Below are positions 8,990 through 17,206 of a stretch of 64,000 nucleotides of DNA, piece after piece. Made by a program: the position numbers and the translations under genes. Below the pieces are notes generated by a model, which ran no database searches, was not told where the DNA came from, and worked only from the letters and a program-made list of their open reading frames with translations. The stretch covers positions 1 through 64,000 of the forward strand of contig JARRNT010000017.1 in assembly GCA_037384645.1 (NCBI GenBank). Reading direction: 5' to 3'. This stretch comes from RI-92 sp037384645. Lineage in GTDB: Bacteria; Pseudomonadota; Gammaproteobacteria; UBA6429; Thiohalophilaceae. Position 1 is the stretch's first letter. Each line of letters opens with the position of its first letter.

Positions 8990-9006
8990 TGCACCAAAAT
9001 GTGGCA
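8990..9006 (-). promoter_or_regulatory. NtrC-like operator or weak sigma-54 promoter upstream of ureD
   Basis: The plus strand reads TGCACCAAAATGTGGCA, which differs at two positions from an NtrC-type dyad TGCACC-N5-GGTGCA. The same bases, read on the minus strand with the next ten, contain a GG-N10-GC spacing (GG at 8995-8994, GC at 8983-8982) with a poor -12 element. The site lies about 85-100 bases upstream of ureD. It could be an activator site or a weak RpoN promoter; the sequence alone cannot decide. Confidence 0.35.
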
Positions 9007-9009
9007 GAC

Positions 9010-9036
9010 AAAAAAATAGCCCACGTTGTGGGCTAT
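9010..9036 (-). terminator. Rho-independent terminator of the porin gene
   Basis: A perfect 9-bp stem (ATAGCCCAC and complement, 9016-9024 with 9028-9036) with a 3-base loop. On the minus strand it is followed directly by a run of T (complement of the A-run at 9010-9016). It sits 64 bases after the porin stop and separates the porin from ureD. Confidence 0.85.
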
Positions 9037-9050
9037 CTAAGATTTATGCA

Positions 9051-9083
9051 ATAGCAGAGCGATCCATGTGATCGCCCCGCTAT
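9051..9083 (-). terminator. Second hairpin after the porin gene
   Basis: An inverted repeat with 12 of 14 matching positions (ATAGCAGAGCGATC against GATCGCCCCGCTAT) and loop CATGT, 17 bases after the porin stop. It stands in tandem with the canonical terminator at 9010-9036 and probably protects the mRNA 3' end. Confidence 0.45.
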
Positions 9084-9099
9084 TTTCACCAGCGTGACA

Positions 9100-9810
9100 T
9101 TACAGGTCGAAATACTTGGTCACGGTAATGAATAGCCGGCTCTTGCTGCCGTTGTTCGGGCCACCGTCATGACTGATCGTGGTCAGGGTCAGGCTGGTAT
9201 CATAGCCATAGAAGTTCTTGCCGATCCGCACGCTGGCATCGTCATTGTTTCTGTAATTATCATTAACTTTATGACCATAGTGCAGGGTCAGTTTAAAGTC
9301 GTTTGGTAAACCCATGGCATAGCGAACATCAAAGTACTGATAATCGTTATAGCTGTTCTTGGCACTGCCATGGTAATAATAACCTGTTAACCCCTTCCAC
9401 GCGGCACCTACAAATACTTCATTGGCACCAACGTTGTCGTTCACAGTGCTGTCCATGTAGTTATAGGTGATATAACCGACGTCCATATTGACCTGATCGT
9501 TGACTGGAAATTTGAAACCGGCGTACAGGTCATACTCCAGTGTAGAACCTCCGGCATTGGGGAACTTGACATTTGATCCCCAGGCACCGGCATAGAAACC
9601 GCTGTTGTGGTTGAAATCGATGCCACCCTGGATAGCGGGACTATCGTCGGTCTGGGTCTCTCCACGGAAAACATAGTTACTGGTCACATCGGCATTAGCC
9701 GTCAAACTGTAATTCTTAGTGGTAGTGGTAGTGGTATCGGCCTGTGCAGTGGTCGCCAGACCGAGTACACCTGCACAGATTATCAGGGTGTTTAGTACTT
9801 GTTTACGCAT
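9100..9810 (-). CDS. TorF family putative outer-membrane porin
   Basis: Protein of 236 residues with a clear signal peptide (MRKQVLNTLIICAGVLGLATTAQA). The rest is alternating beta-strand sequence rich in Tyr, Asn and Asp, ending in an aromatic-rich last strand (LFITVTKYFDL), as expected for an outer-membrane barrel. YVFRGETQTDDSPAIQGGID is the signature of the TIGR02001/TorF family. AAGGAG stands 8 bases before the ATG. From general knowledge, relatives often sit near ammonium or nitrogen genes, and here the gene precedes the urease operon. The substrate is unknown; passage of urea or another small nitrogen compound is only a guess from context. Confidence 0.8.
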   Translation of the reverse strand: MRKQVLNTLIICAGVLGLATTAQADTTTTTTKNYSLTANADVTSNYVFRGETQTDDSPAIQGGIDFNHNSGFYAGAWGSNVKFPNAGGSTLEYDLYAGFKFPVNDQVNMDVGYITYNYMDSTVNDNVGANEVFVGAAWKGLTGYYYHGSAKNSYNDYQYFDVRYAMGLPNDFKLTLHYGHKVNDNYRNNDDASVRIGKNFYGYDTSLTLTTISHDGGPNNGSKSRLFITVTKYFDL

Positions 9811-9951
9811 GGGCAGATCTCCTTAATCATGCTTTCTTTGTTGTTTGTTTCAATGGATGTATTCTGACATCCGTCAGGTTGAAAAACAGGCCAAGCATAC
9901 CAATTTATAGGCTAAAATATACGTATAACTGCACAAAATTAAGGCATGCTC

Positions 9952-10215
9952 ATGTTCGAAGCCAAAAACTCCCTCGATGAACTGGTGAAAAACCTGCTCA
10001 ATGCCCTGCCGCAAGGCATGGCCGACCTGCGTGAGGATACGCGCAAAAATTTCCGCGCCGTGCTCGCCGCTGGGTTGCAACATTTGGACCTGGTTACCCG
10101 CGCCGAGTTCGATGCCCAGCGCGCCGTACTCGACAAGGCCCGAGAGGACATCAAGACCTTGCATGCAAAGATCGATGCCCTGATCGAGAAAAAACAAGGG
10201 TCAACAAAAAATTAA
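9952..10215 (+). CDS. ubiK: Ubiquinone biosynthesis accessory factor UbiK
   Basis: Small coiled-coil protein of 87 residues in the BMFP/YqiC family. In Enterobacteria UbiK binds UbiJ and helps ubiquinone synthesis under aerobic conditions. The sequence shows an amphipathic N-terminal helix (DELVKNLLNALPQGMADL) and a C-terminal coiled coil (FDAQRAVLDKAREDIKTL). An ATG at 9946 is possible, but AAGG at 9941-9944 is spaced correctly only for the ATG at 9952. It is divergent from the porin and precedes comM by 78 bases. Confidence 0.88.
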   Translation: MFEAKNSLDELVKNLLNALPQGMADLREDTRKNFRAVLAAGLQHLDLVTRAEFDAQRAVLDKAREDIKTLHAKIDALIEKKQGSTKN

Positions 10216-10293
10216 TTGCCGGTTGTCCCGGCTGGCAGATTTGCGTAAGGTAAAAGAGCTACAAGGACGGTAGCGCGACAAGGAAGGGAAGCC

Positions 10294-11814
10294 ATGTCTC
10301 TTGCGATTTTGCACACCCGTGCCCAATCCGGTATCGACGCCCTGGCGGTCAACGTCGAGGTCCATCTCGCGGGCGGCCTGCCCAATATGACCATCGTGGG
10401 TCTGGCCGATACCGAGGTCAAGGAAAGCCGCGAACGGGTTCGCGCTGCACTCATCAACAGCCAGTTCGAATTCCCGGCTCGCCGAATCACCATCAACCTT
10501 GCCCCGGCTGATCTGCCCAAGGGCGGTGGCCGCTATGACCTGGCGATTGCCCTGGGTATCCTCGCCGCTTCCGGCCAGATACCCGGCGAGAAACTCGCCG
10601 AATACGAATTCCTTGGCGAACTCGCCCTCAGCGGCGAATTGCGACCGGTTCGAGGCGTATTGCCCAGCGCGATTCGCACCCGCGACGCCGGCCGCACCCT
10701 GGTCACTCCCACCACCAACGTGGACGAAGCTGCCCTGGTCAGCGGCGTCGACATCCTCGGCGCAAACAGTCTGTTAGAGGTGTGCGCCCACCTCAGTAGC
10801 CAGGCTGCACTTACGCCGGCATCTCGGCTACCGCACACCGAACACCTTGCTACTTATCCTGATCTGGCAGATGTCCGTGGCCAGGCCCATGCCAAGCGCG
10901 CACTCATCATCGCCGCTGCCGGTGGTCATAGCCTGTTATTGATGGGGCCGCCCGGTACCGGCAAAACCATGCTTGCTTCACGTCTGCCCGGAATCCTGCC
11001 GCCCATGACTGAAACCGAGGCGCTGGAGAGTGCCGCCGTCCAGTCCATCAGTCATCACGGCTTCAACCCGCTTCACTGGCAACAACGGCCTTACCGCACG
11101 CCGCACCACACGGCCTCCGGGGTCGCCCTGGTCGGCGGCGGCACCTCGCCACGCCCCGGGGAGATCTCGCTGGCCCATCACGGCGTACTGTTCCTGGATG
11201 AACTGCCCGAGTTTGATCGGCGTGTCCTGGAGGTCCTGCGTGAACCCCTGGAATCCGGCACGATTACCATCTCCCGCGCCGCGCGCCAGGCAGAATTCCC
11301 GGCACGCTTTCAGTTTATCGCCGCTATGAACCCCTGCCCCTGCGGTTACGCCGGGCATCCCAATCAGCGTTGCCGTTGTACACCTGATCAAATTCAACGT
11401 TATCGTGCCCGCATTTCCGGCCCGATCCTGGATCGAATAGACATGCACGTCGACGTCCCCTGCCTGCCGTTAAGCGAACTGCAACAAACCCCTACCGCAG
11501 GAGAAAATTCAGCGCAGATTCGCAAAAGGGTTATCGCAGCCCGCAAGCGACAACTGGTACGCCAGGGCAAGGCCAACGCCCAGCTCCGTAATCAGGAGCT
11601 GGAACAGTTATGCCTGCCAACAGACGAAGCCCGCAAGCTGCTCAATCGCGCCCTGGAACAACTGGGCCTGTCCACCCGCGCCTATCACCGCATTCTGCGG
11701 CTGGCCCGCACCCTGGCCGACCTGGAGTCACAGGACCAGCCTTCGGTGCAGCATGTGGCGGAAGCCATTGGTTATCGCCGTCTGGATCGTTCATCACAAA
11801 TACAACCCAACTAG
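10294..11814 (+). CDS. comM: YifB/ComM family Mg-chelatase-like AAA ATPase
   Basis: Hexameric AAA+ branch-migration helicase that extends recombination during natural transformation in ComM-bearing bacteria. The 506 residues comprise an N-terminal Lon-protease-like fold (about 1-170, GLADTEVKESRERVRAAL) and the AAA core with Walker A GPPGTGKTM (about residue 220) and Walker B LFLDELPEF (about 305). The Cys motif NPCPCGYAGHPNQRCRC (about 350) and a C-terminal Mg-chelatase helical domain follow. Together with dprA and pilMNOPQ in this window it hints at competence. The core uptake genes comEA/comEC are not in view. Confidence 0.93.
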   Translation: MSLAILHTRAQSGIDALAVNVEVHLAGGLPNMTIVGLADTEVKESRERVRAALINSQFEFPARRITINLAPADLPKGGGRYDLAIALGILAASGQIPGEKLAEYEFLGELALSGELRPVRGVLPSAIRTRDAGRTLVTPTTNVDEAALVSGVDILGANSLLEVCAHLSSQAALTPASRLPHTEHLATYPDLADVRGQAHAKRALIIAAAGGHSLLLMGPPGTGKTMLASRLPGILPPMTETEALESAAVQSISHHGFNPLHWQQRPYRTPHHTASGVALVGGGTSPRPGEISLAHHGVLFLDELPEFDRRVLEVLREPLESGTITISRAARQAEFPARFQFIAAMNPCPCGYAGHPNQRCRCTPDQIQRYRARISGPILDRIDMHVDVPCLPLSELQQTPTAGENSAQIRKRVIAARKRQLVRQGKANAQLRNQELEQLCLPTDEARKLLNRALEQLGLSTRAYHRILRLARTLADLESQDQPSVQHVAEAIGYRRLDRSSQIQPN

Positions 11815-11912
11815 ACACTCGCCTTTCACAAAACTGTCATACGCCATTCACCCGGTGGTCATACGCTGCGGCTAACTTTCGCTCAAGACAACATATCCCG
11901 GAGAAACAAAGT

Positions 11913-12683
11913 ATGGCAACGCCATTCAATGAAGTCAGCAAGATAACCCAGGCTGAACAACAAAATCGATTCAGCGTGTTTTTGGCAGATAGCCATTTCC
12001 AGCGCCATCAATGCTACAAGTTACGCTACGATGTGTTTGCCAATGAGATGGGGGCGGAAGTGCGTGGGACCGAACCCGGCATCGATAAGGATCGCTTTGA
12101 TGATGCCTGCCGTCACCTGGCCGTGTATGACAATTATACCAATGAGCTAATCGCGACCACGCGCCTGCTCGACAACGAAGGTCGTGCCAGGGTTGGGATC
12201 TTTTACTCTGAAACCGAATTTGACCTGAGCAACATCCTCAGTGACGGCTGTCGTTTTATGGAAGTCGGACGTACCTGCATACACCCTGAATATCGACGCG
12301 GGTCGGCACTGGCCATGCTCTGGCAGGGAATAGCCCGCCTGGTAGTCGAAGATCATATTGATTATCTTATCGGCTGTGCCAGCATCCCCATGTCTGCCGG
12401 TGACAAATACCTGTCCACTCTCATGGCCCACATTCGCGCCAGACATTATGCGCCTGAATCCCTGCGCGTGCGTCCGTTAGTCCCGTTACGGCTGGAACAA
12501 CAGGATCCCATGCCGGATGACATCATTCCGCCCACGCTGCTCAAGGCCTATTTGCGCCAGGGCGCTATGATTTGTGGCGAACCCTACTGGGATGCCGCCT
12601 TCGGTGTCGCCGACGTTTTTGTTCTGTTAGACTGCGATCAGATTTCCAGCCGCTACGTGAAACACTTTATCGAGCGCCTGTAA
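11913..12683 (+). CDS. olsB: GNAT-type N-acyltransferase, OlsB-like (ornithine N-acyltransferase)
   Basis: The ATG at 11913 has GGAG 9 bases upstream and gives 256 residues; a longer open frame overlapping comM is rejected. The protein belongs to the PEP-CTERM/exosortase-type and OlsB GNAT group, recognised by YKLRYDVFANEMG, the acyl-carrier-binding stretch EVGRTCIHPEYRRGSALAML, and DYLIGCASIPM. OlsB uses 3-hydroxyacyl-ACP to N-acylate ornithine, the first step to ornithine lipids. The next gene, 13 bases on, is a PlsC-type acyltransferase, the partner expected for the second step. The alternative is an acyl-homoserine-lactone-synthase-like or hemolysin-annotated GNAT. Confidence 0.8.
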   Translation: MATPFNEVSKITQAEQQNRFSVFLADSHFQRHQCYKLRYDVFANEMGAEVRGTEPGIDKDRFDDACRHLAVYDNYTNELIATTRLLDNEGRARVGIFYSETEFDLSNILSDGCRFMEVGRTCIHPEYRRGSALAMLWQGIARLVVEDHIDYLIGCASIPMSAGDKYLSTLMAHIRARHYAPESLRVRPLVPLRLEQQDPMPDDIIPPTLLKAYLRQGAMICGEPYWDAAFGVADVFVLLDCDQISSRYVKHFIERL

Positions 12684-12696
12684 CACCAGAGATAAC

Positions 12697-13524
12697 ATGA
12701 TTCTGATCCGGACGGCGCGTACTGCCTTGCGCAGTACACGTCTTGTTATACACCTGCTAATTGGCGTTATTCTCGCCAGCGTACTCCGTCTGACCAGAGG
12801 CCAGGCCTGGTATCTGCAAACAAGTGGCCAGGCATTAGTACGCTGGTGGATGCAGCGGGCCAGCAAAATTATCGGCCTGCACATAGACCAGTACGGCACA
12901 CCCGTAAAGCATAACGTCCTGCTGGTCTGCAACCATATCTCGTTTCTCGATATCCTGGCGATATCTTCGGCCATGCCAGTGCGGTTTCTGGCCAAGCACG
13001 ACATCCGTAGCTGGCCCGTTATCGGCTACCTGTCTGCGCTGTCCGGCTCATTGTTTATCGAACGCGGCAAACATCACCGTCTGCGCCAAAGCCTCATTAC
13101 CCTGCGCCATGCTCTGACCCAGCCAGTACCCGTATTGATCTTTCCCGAAGGCACCACGTCCGATGGCAGGCAGGTACTGCCGTTTCATACCGGCCTGTTT
13201 CAGGCGGCACTGGACAAACAGGTAGCGGTGCAGGCACTGACCCTGCACTACCGCCATCATGATCAAAGCGATCGCCTGGCGGCTTATATCGAGGATGATA
13301 ATTTCCTGCTCAACCTGCTTCGCCTGATGGGCAGAGACAAAACCGAAGTTCACCTGAGCTTCACACCAGCGATCGATACGCAGGGACACAACCGGCGCAG
13401 ACTCGCCGCTTTCTGTCACGCCCGTATCAGCCAGAACCTCGCCTACCAGTTGCATTATCAAGCCAGGGACACAGGATTGGGCGCCGTCGCTCAATTCGGC
13501 ATACTCGATGAATGCCAATCCTGA
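12697..13524 (+). CDS. 1-acyl-glycerol-3-phosphate-type acyltransferase, OlsA-like
   Basis: Membrane-associated PlsC-family acyltransferase of 275 residues. An N-terminal hydrophobic segment (about 10-30) precedes the catalytic box NHISFLD, the substrate box LFIERG and the FPEGTTS box. It directly follows olsB, so it probably O-acylates lyso-ornithine lipid (OlsA). PlsC-type phosphatidic acid synthesis is the alternative. Its last 13 bases overlap the start of the DUF2835 reading frame. Confidence 0.82.
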   Translation: MILIRTARTALRSTRLVIHLLIGVILASVLRLTRGQAWYLQTSGQALVRWWMQRASKIIGLHIDQYGTPVKHNVLLVCNHISFLDILAISSAMPVRFLAKHDIRSWPVIGYLSALSGSLFIERGKHHRLRQSLITLRHALTQPVPVLIFPEGTTSDGRQVLPFHTGLFQAALDKQVAVQALTLHYRHHDQSDRLAAYIEDDNFLLNLLRLMGRDKTEVHLSFTPAIDTQGHNRRRLAAFCHARISQNLAYQLHYQARDTGLGAVAQFGILDECQS

Positions 13525-13737
13525 GATTCAGCCCATTTATTTCCACTGAGGAGTATCTGCGTTACTACCAGGGCCAGGCCGTCCAGATCGCCGTGACCAC
13601 CGACGATGGTCGACAGCTGCAGTTTCCGGCCGAATATCATCGCCCGTTCGTTTTGCATCAGGGGGCATGGCCGGTTTGAACTGGAATTTGACCAGCACAA
13701 TCGCGTTGTACATTGCGAATACTGGGTTAAATGTTAA
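13512..13737 (+). pseudogene. DUF2835 family small protein, frameshifted
   Basis: A short gene too broken to appear as one long frame. From the ATG at 13512 it reads PILRFSPFISTEEYLRYYQG, then GRQLQFPAEYHRPFV, the hallmark of DUF2835. A stop follows HQGAWPV. In another frame the typical C-terminus continues as GRFELEFDQHNRVV to a TAA at 13735-13737. The total is 226 bases, one more than a multiple of three. The shift is at the G5 run near 13661-13665, so either a sequencing or assembly indel or a real mutation explains it. The function of the family is unknown; intact members are about 70-75 residues long. It overlaps the preceding acyltransferase by 13 bases. Confidence 0.75.
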
Positions 13738-13752
13738 CTCCAGCACCATCCC

Positions 13753-14004
13753 CTAGTGATTATGCCCGCAGCCACCACCACAACATGGCCCAGTCACACA
13801 CGGTGCTTCGCTGCCGACGCTGCCACCCTTGAGGATACCCCCACCGGTGATCAGTTTCTCCACCGGGGCCTCGGCTGGCGTTCCATTCAGGGCCATACCG
13901 GTCTTTTCGCAGACCTCGCCCCAGGTTGACAGTACTTCGGACATGGCGTGTTTCACTTCAATGACCTGGCCATTGGCAGGACAGCGATAATCATAGCTGG
14001 GCAT
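13753..14004 (-). CDS. FmdB-like zinc-ribbon protein with Cys/His-rich tail
   Basis: 83 residues from the ATG at 14004, which has GGGGAG about 8 bases upstream; the longer in-frame reading lacks such a site. It begins MPSYDYRCPANGQVIEVKH, like the FmdB/CXXC zinc-ribbon family. Each expected CxxC pair retains only one Cys (CPAN, EVCEKTG). The C-terminus holds a separate cluster, PCVTGPCCGGGCGHNH, that could bind a metal. Its function is unknown. It converges with the DUF2835 gene. Confidence 0.72.
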   Translation of the reverse strand: MPSYDYRCPANGQVIEVKHAMSEVLSTWGEVCEKTGMALNGTPAEAPVEKLITGGGILKGGSVGSEAPCVTGPCCGGGCGHNH

Positions 14005-14171
14005 GGTATGGCTCCCCAAGATGGAATTCACAAGGCTGTATAGAGTCGGCATAGCCGTAGTTAAATTGAATATAGGTACTCGCTTCCCCAAACTCAACTG
14101 CCTTCACATCCCAACGCAATATTTTAATATCTGGGACGCCAAAAAAAGCCCGCCGAACCTTGCCAGCTCCT

Positions 14172-14999
14172 TCAGTCCGCGCTACGGAGACTGAGGCGAT
14201 ATCCGGCATATTTACGTATGTTCAATACCCCGATATCTAGCACCAGGTATTGCGCCTTGATACCCTGTAAGGTCCCCGAGATTTCGGCAGTCTTGTCCAG
14301 GTTCAGGGCCTTGACCTTTTCAGGATAATGCGTGACCGGATAGTTGATACTGACAGTCTGGTCCTGCGCCAGGAATTGCACCGCGTCTTCTCCGTGATTT
14401 GTCATGATGTCCGCGATCTCCTGCCGACATTCCTGTTGCAGGTGATCACGGGCATGTGCGAGGTCGATACTTTCCGGCACACCCTTGAGCATCCTTTGCC
14501 ACGCGGTTTTGTCCGCCACATGCTGTTTAAGAATAACCTCTACCAGTCCCGAGGTTAGTCGGTCGCGAACCTTATATATTGGCAAGGCCTGGGTCGCACC
14601 CTGGTCCAGCCAGCGTGCCGGCAGGTTGGTCTGACGCGTGATCCCGACCTTGATCCCGGAGGTATTCGCCAGGTAAACATAGTGATCCTGGAAGCAATGC
14701 TCCTCACCCCAGGCCGGATCGCGGCAGGTACCTTCGTGATAATGGCAGAGTTCCGGCTTGACCAGACAGCTGTCGCATTCCGCCAGAGTCTGCATGCAGG
14801 GGAAACAATAACCCTGGTTAAAGCTCTTGCTGGTTTTACGCCCGCAATGGATACAATGAATCTCGCCCAGATAATTCAGCGTTATCCGTTTACCGATCAG
14901 GGCATTCATGTCTACCAGTTCTTCGCCCAGGGGCAGCCTATACTGGACCGGATCGGCCAGTGTTACCTGCATCTTGCGTACATCACCCGTAAACTTCAT
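14172..14999 (-). CDS. DUF2797 domain protein
   Basis: Conserved gammaproteobacterial protein of 275 residues with unknown function. The N-terminal half has Cys pairs forming probable zinc sites (HCIHCGRK, GYCFPCMQ, CDSCLVKPELC). YLANTSGIKVGITRQTNLPARW is the DUF2797 core and resembles a GIY-YIG nuclease strand, although I do not see a full catalytic set. AGGA stands 5 bases before the ATG at 14999. It lies 29 bases after gloA in the same direction. Confidence 0.8.
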   Translation of the reverse strand: MKFTGDVRKMQVTLADPVQYRLPLGEELVDMNALIGKRITLNYLGEIHCIHCGRKTSKSFNQGYCFPCMQTLAECDSCLVKPELCHYHEGTCRDPAWGEEHCFQDHYVYLANTSGIKVGITRQTNLPARWLDQGATQALPIYKVRDRLTSGLVEVILKQHVADKTAWQRMLKGVPESIDLAHARDHLQQECRQEIADIMTNHGEDAVQFLAQDQTVSINYPVTHYPEKVKALNLDKTAEISGTLQGIKAQYLVLDIGVLNIRKYAGYRLSLRSAD

Positions 15000-15028
15000 G
15001 GCTATCCTGTATGGATATTTTTATATTT

Positions 15029-15415
15029 CTAGTGCTTTTTACCGATCAGCTCTATGGGATAGCCATCCGGGTCTTCGACAAAGGCAATGATCGTGGTGCC
15101 GGCATTCATGGGTCCCGCCGGGCGCAGGATCTTGCCGCCGCGTTGCTGAATCTCATCGGCTGCCTTGTAGACGTCATCAACCTCGATGGCAATATGACCA
15201 TAACCGTCACCAATATCGTATTTATCCACACCCCAGTTATATGTCAGTTCGATCACCGTGTTGTCTGACTCATCACCGTAACCGATGAAAGCCAGGGTAA
15301 ATTTACCGTCAGGATAATCCTTCTTACGTAATAATTTCATACCGAGAATATCGGTATAAAAACCGATAGAACGTTCCAGGTCGCCTACACGCAACATGGT
15401 ATGGAGTAATCGCAT
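15029..15415 (-). CDS. gloA: Lactoylglutathione lyase (glyoxalase I)
   Basis: Converts the hemithioacetal of methylglyoxal and glutathione into S-lactoylglutathione in the cytoplasm. The ATG at 15415 follows GAGGTG and gives 128 residues, the family length. Metal ligands are in place: His5 (LLHTML), Glu56 (VIELTY), His74 (GYGHIA) and Glu122 (YPIELI). The sequence is of the short, nickel-type bacterial class. The longer in-frame extension to 15478 is not supported by a ribosome-binding site. Confidence 0.95.
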   Translation of the reverse strand: MRLLHTMLRVGDLERSIGFYTDILGMKLLRKKDYPDGKFTLAFIGYGDESDNTVIELTYNWGVDKYDIGDGYGHIAIEVDDVYKAADEIQQRGGKILRPAGPMNAGTTIIAFVEDPDGYPIELIGKKH

Positions 15416-15512
15416 TATTTCACCTCGTGACTTGGCTTGCCGGGCCACAGTATAGGTGGCGCCAGGCAGGAATTTCAATCACATAATTTCAGGGAGATTG
15501 TCGGCTCCAGGC

Positions 15513-17030
15513 TCAGGCCACGGACACCTGATTTTTGCCCTGGCGTTTTGCCTTATAGCAGGACTGATCCGCCTTTTCCATGACAGTTTTCCAGTCCCGA
15601 GACTGTCCGTTAATAATATTGATGCCGATACTCAGACCGCTGCAACAAATGCGATTGTTGTCGAATTCAAAACAATAGCGGGAAACATTATGCCGGATTT
15701 TTTCCGCGATATTGACCGCATGCGCCAAATCGCATTCCAATAGCAAAATTGTAAATTCATCTCCACCCATGCGCGCAATTCGGTCGCCTTTACGGACACA
15801 CTGCTCCATCTCGCGGCATATACCAATCAACAGATCATCACCTGCTACATGTCCATACTGGTCGTTAACCAGCTTGAAATCATCCAGGTCAATATAAAGC
15901 AGGACGTGCTGCTCCCCATTTTGTTGGGCAGATGCGATCGCTGACTTAATCGCAAGGACAATTGCATTCCGGTTTAATACCTGGGTTAGTGGATCATGGT
16001 TCGCCTGCCAGCTAACCTCGTCTGCCTGACGCTTTTCACTGGTAACATCACGAAAAATATATGCGTACTCAACCGCTTTACCATTCGAAGTAAAAATCGG
16101 AGAAACTGAAATTTCGATCAAACAACTGCTGCCATCTGCTCTTTGTAATTCAAAATACCGTTCCAGCGGCATGACAGTACCGGATAACTGCCCGAGAAAA
16201 TCCTGCCAGTCGAAGCTGGCACCGGTATCGATACTGGTAATATTAAAAACAGCTCCCAGCGACTGGCTTATAACAATATTCTTTCTCCATCCACATATAT
16301 GTTCGGCGGCCGGATTCACCGAAACCAGCAAACCATGCTCGTCAGTTTTAATAACGCCATCGATAATGTTCTCCAATGTGAGCTGAGCAAGCTCCTTTTC
16401 CTCATGCATTTCACTTTCAATGGACATAATCCGTTTGCGCACGACCAGCATATTGGTCAGGCCAAGAGCGATTACGCCCAGGGTGATAACAGATAACAGG
16501 CGAATACCATTGCTGAACTGGTGTTCTGCTTGCGCCACTGCCAGATTACTTTTTTGTTGGACCATGTCCAGTAATTTATCCAAATCGACCAACAACTGGT
16601 TTTCCCTCGGTAAATCGTCGCGCCCGATGTTGCGGCTGACATCGACCTCCTTGCCATCGTGTAGTTTGTCTACGATCTTATCCTGCAGCGGTTCCGTCAC
16701 CCGGATAATCGCCATCGCCTTTTTCCATAAGGTTTGTTCCTGCGGTTGCAGCCCCAGTGCCAGTAACTTTTTGCGCAGTCCGATAAATTCGCCGGCCAGG
16801 GCGTGAAATCGCTGATATTCCGCGTCCCGCGTCCAGTAGTCCCTGGAAAAATACATCGCATACATACGCAATGAACGTTCGCGTACAATATGGCTCATTT
16901 TGTGCAACAGCACGACCTTGGCCATATCCTGCTGATTGATATTATCGATTTTATTATGGAGTGATCTCAGGTAATTAATGCTGGTCAGGGCCAGTACCAC
17001 AATAAGCAGAATGCTCGGTACTGGCGACAA
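15513..17030 (-). CDS. Membrane diguanylate cyclase: periplasmic sensor, PAS and GGDEF (start uncertain)
   Basis: Makes cyclic di-GMP. The layout is a first membrane segment (SILLIVVLALTSINYL), a helical periplasmic domain of about 150 residues, a second membrane segment (LLSVITLGVIALGLTNMLVV, about 180-200), PAS (about 215-330) and GGDEF (about 340-505). The active site GGDEF is at 422-426. It is preceded by RKGD five residues earlier, the inhibitory product-binding site, so feedback control is expected. The start at 17030 is a TTG with no good ribosome-binding site. An ATG at 17055 reads MKTRTQSIIVAS, an ideal signal-anchor beginning, but in a shifted frame, so a one-base error near 17020-17030 is likely. 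Confidence 0.85.
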   Translation of the reverse strand: MSPVPSILLIVVLALTSINYLRSLHNKIDNINQQDMAKVVLLHKMSHIVRERSLRMYAMYFSRDYWTRDAEYQRFHALAGEFIGLRKKLLALGLQPQEQTLWKKAMAIIRVTEPLQDKIVDKLHDGKEVDVSRNIGRDDLPRENQLLVDLDKLLDMVQQKSNLAVAQAEHQFSNGIRLLSVITLGVIALGLTNMLVVRKRIMSIESEMHEEKELAQLTLENIIDGVIKTDEHGLLVSVNPAAEHICGWRKNIVISQSLGAVFNITSIDTGASFDWQDFLGQLSGTVMPLERYFELQRADGSSCLIEISVSPIFTSNGKAVEYAYIFRDVTSEKRQADEVSWQANHDPLTQVLNRNAIVLAIKSAIASAQQNGEQHVLLYIDLDDFKLVNDQYGHVAGDDLLIGICREMEQCVRKGDRIARMGGDEFTILLLECDLAHAVNIAEKIRHNVSRYCFEFDNNRICCSGLSIGINIINGQSRDWKTVMEKADQSCYKAKRQGKNQVSVA

Positions 17031-17206
17031 TGATGGACTGGGTGCGCGTTTTCATGTTTGTTAGAGGTATTCTCGACGCTAAATCGACAAATACAAAAAA
17101 CGACAGCGACCGATTTGTTAATCAGTCGATAGCAGCACGGTTGTAATGACCGGCCAGCGACGCTGGCACATGCCCCATGCATAACACTATCTAGCCAGGA
17201 CAGATA

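Noticed and set aside
11840..11880. Short direct repeat GTCATACG after comM
   Set aside because: Only two copies of eight bases; too short to mean anything without further evidence.
11610..11912. In-frame extension of the OlsB-like protein into comM
   Set aside because: It overlaps the conserved comM C-terminus in another frame and lacks a ribosome-binding site. The ATG at 11913 has GGAG and gives the family length.
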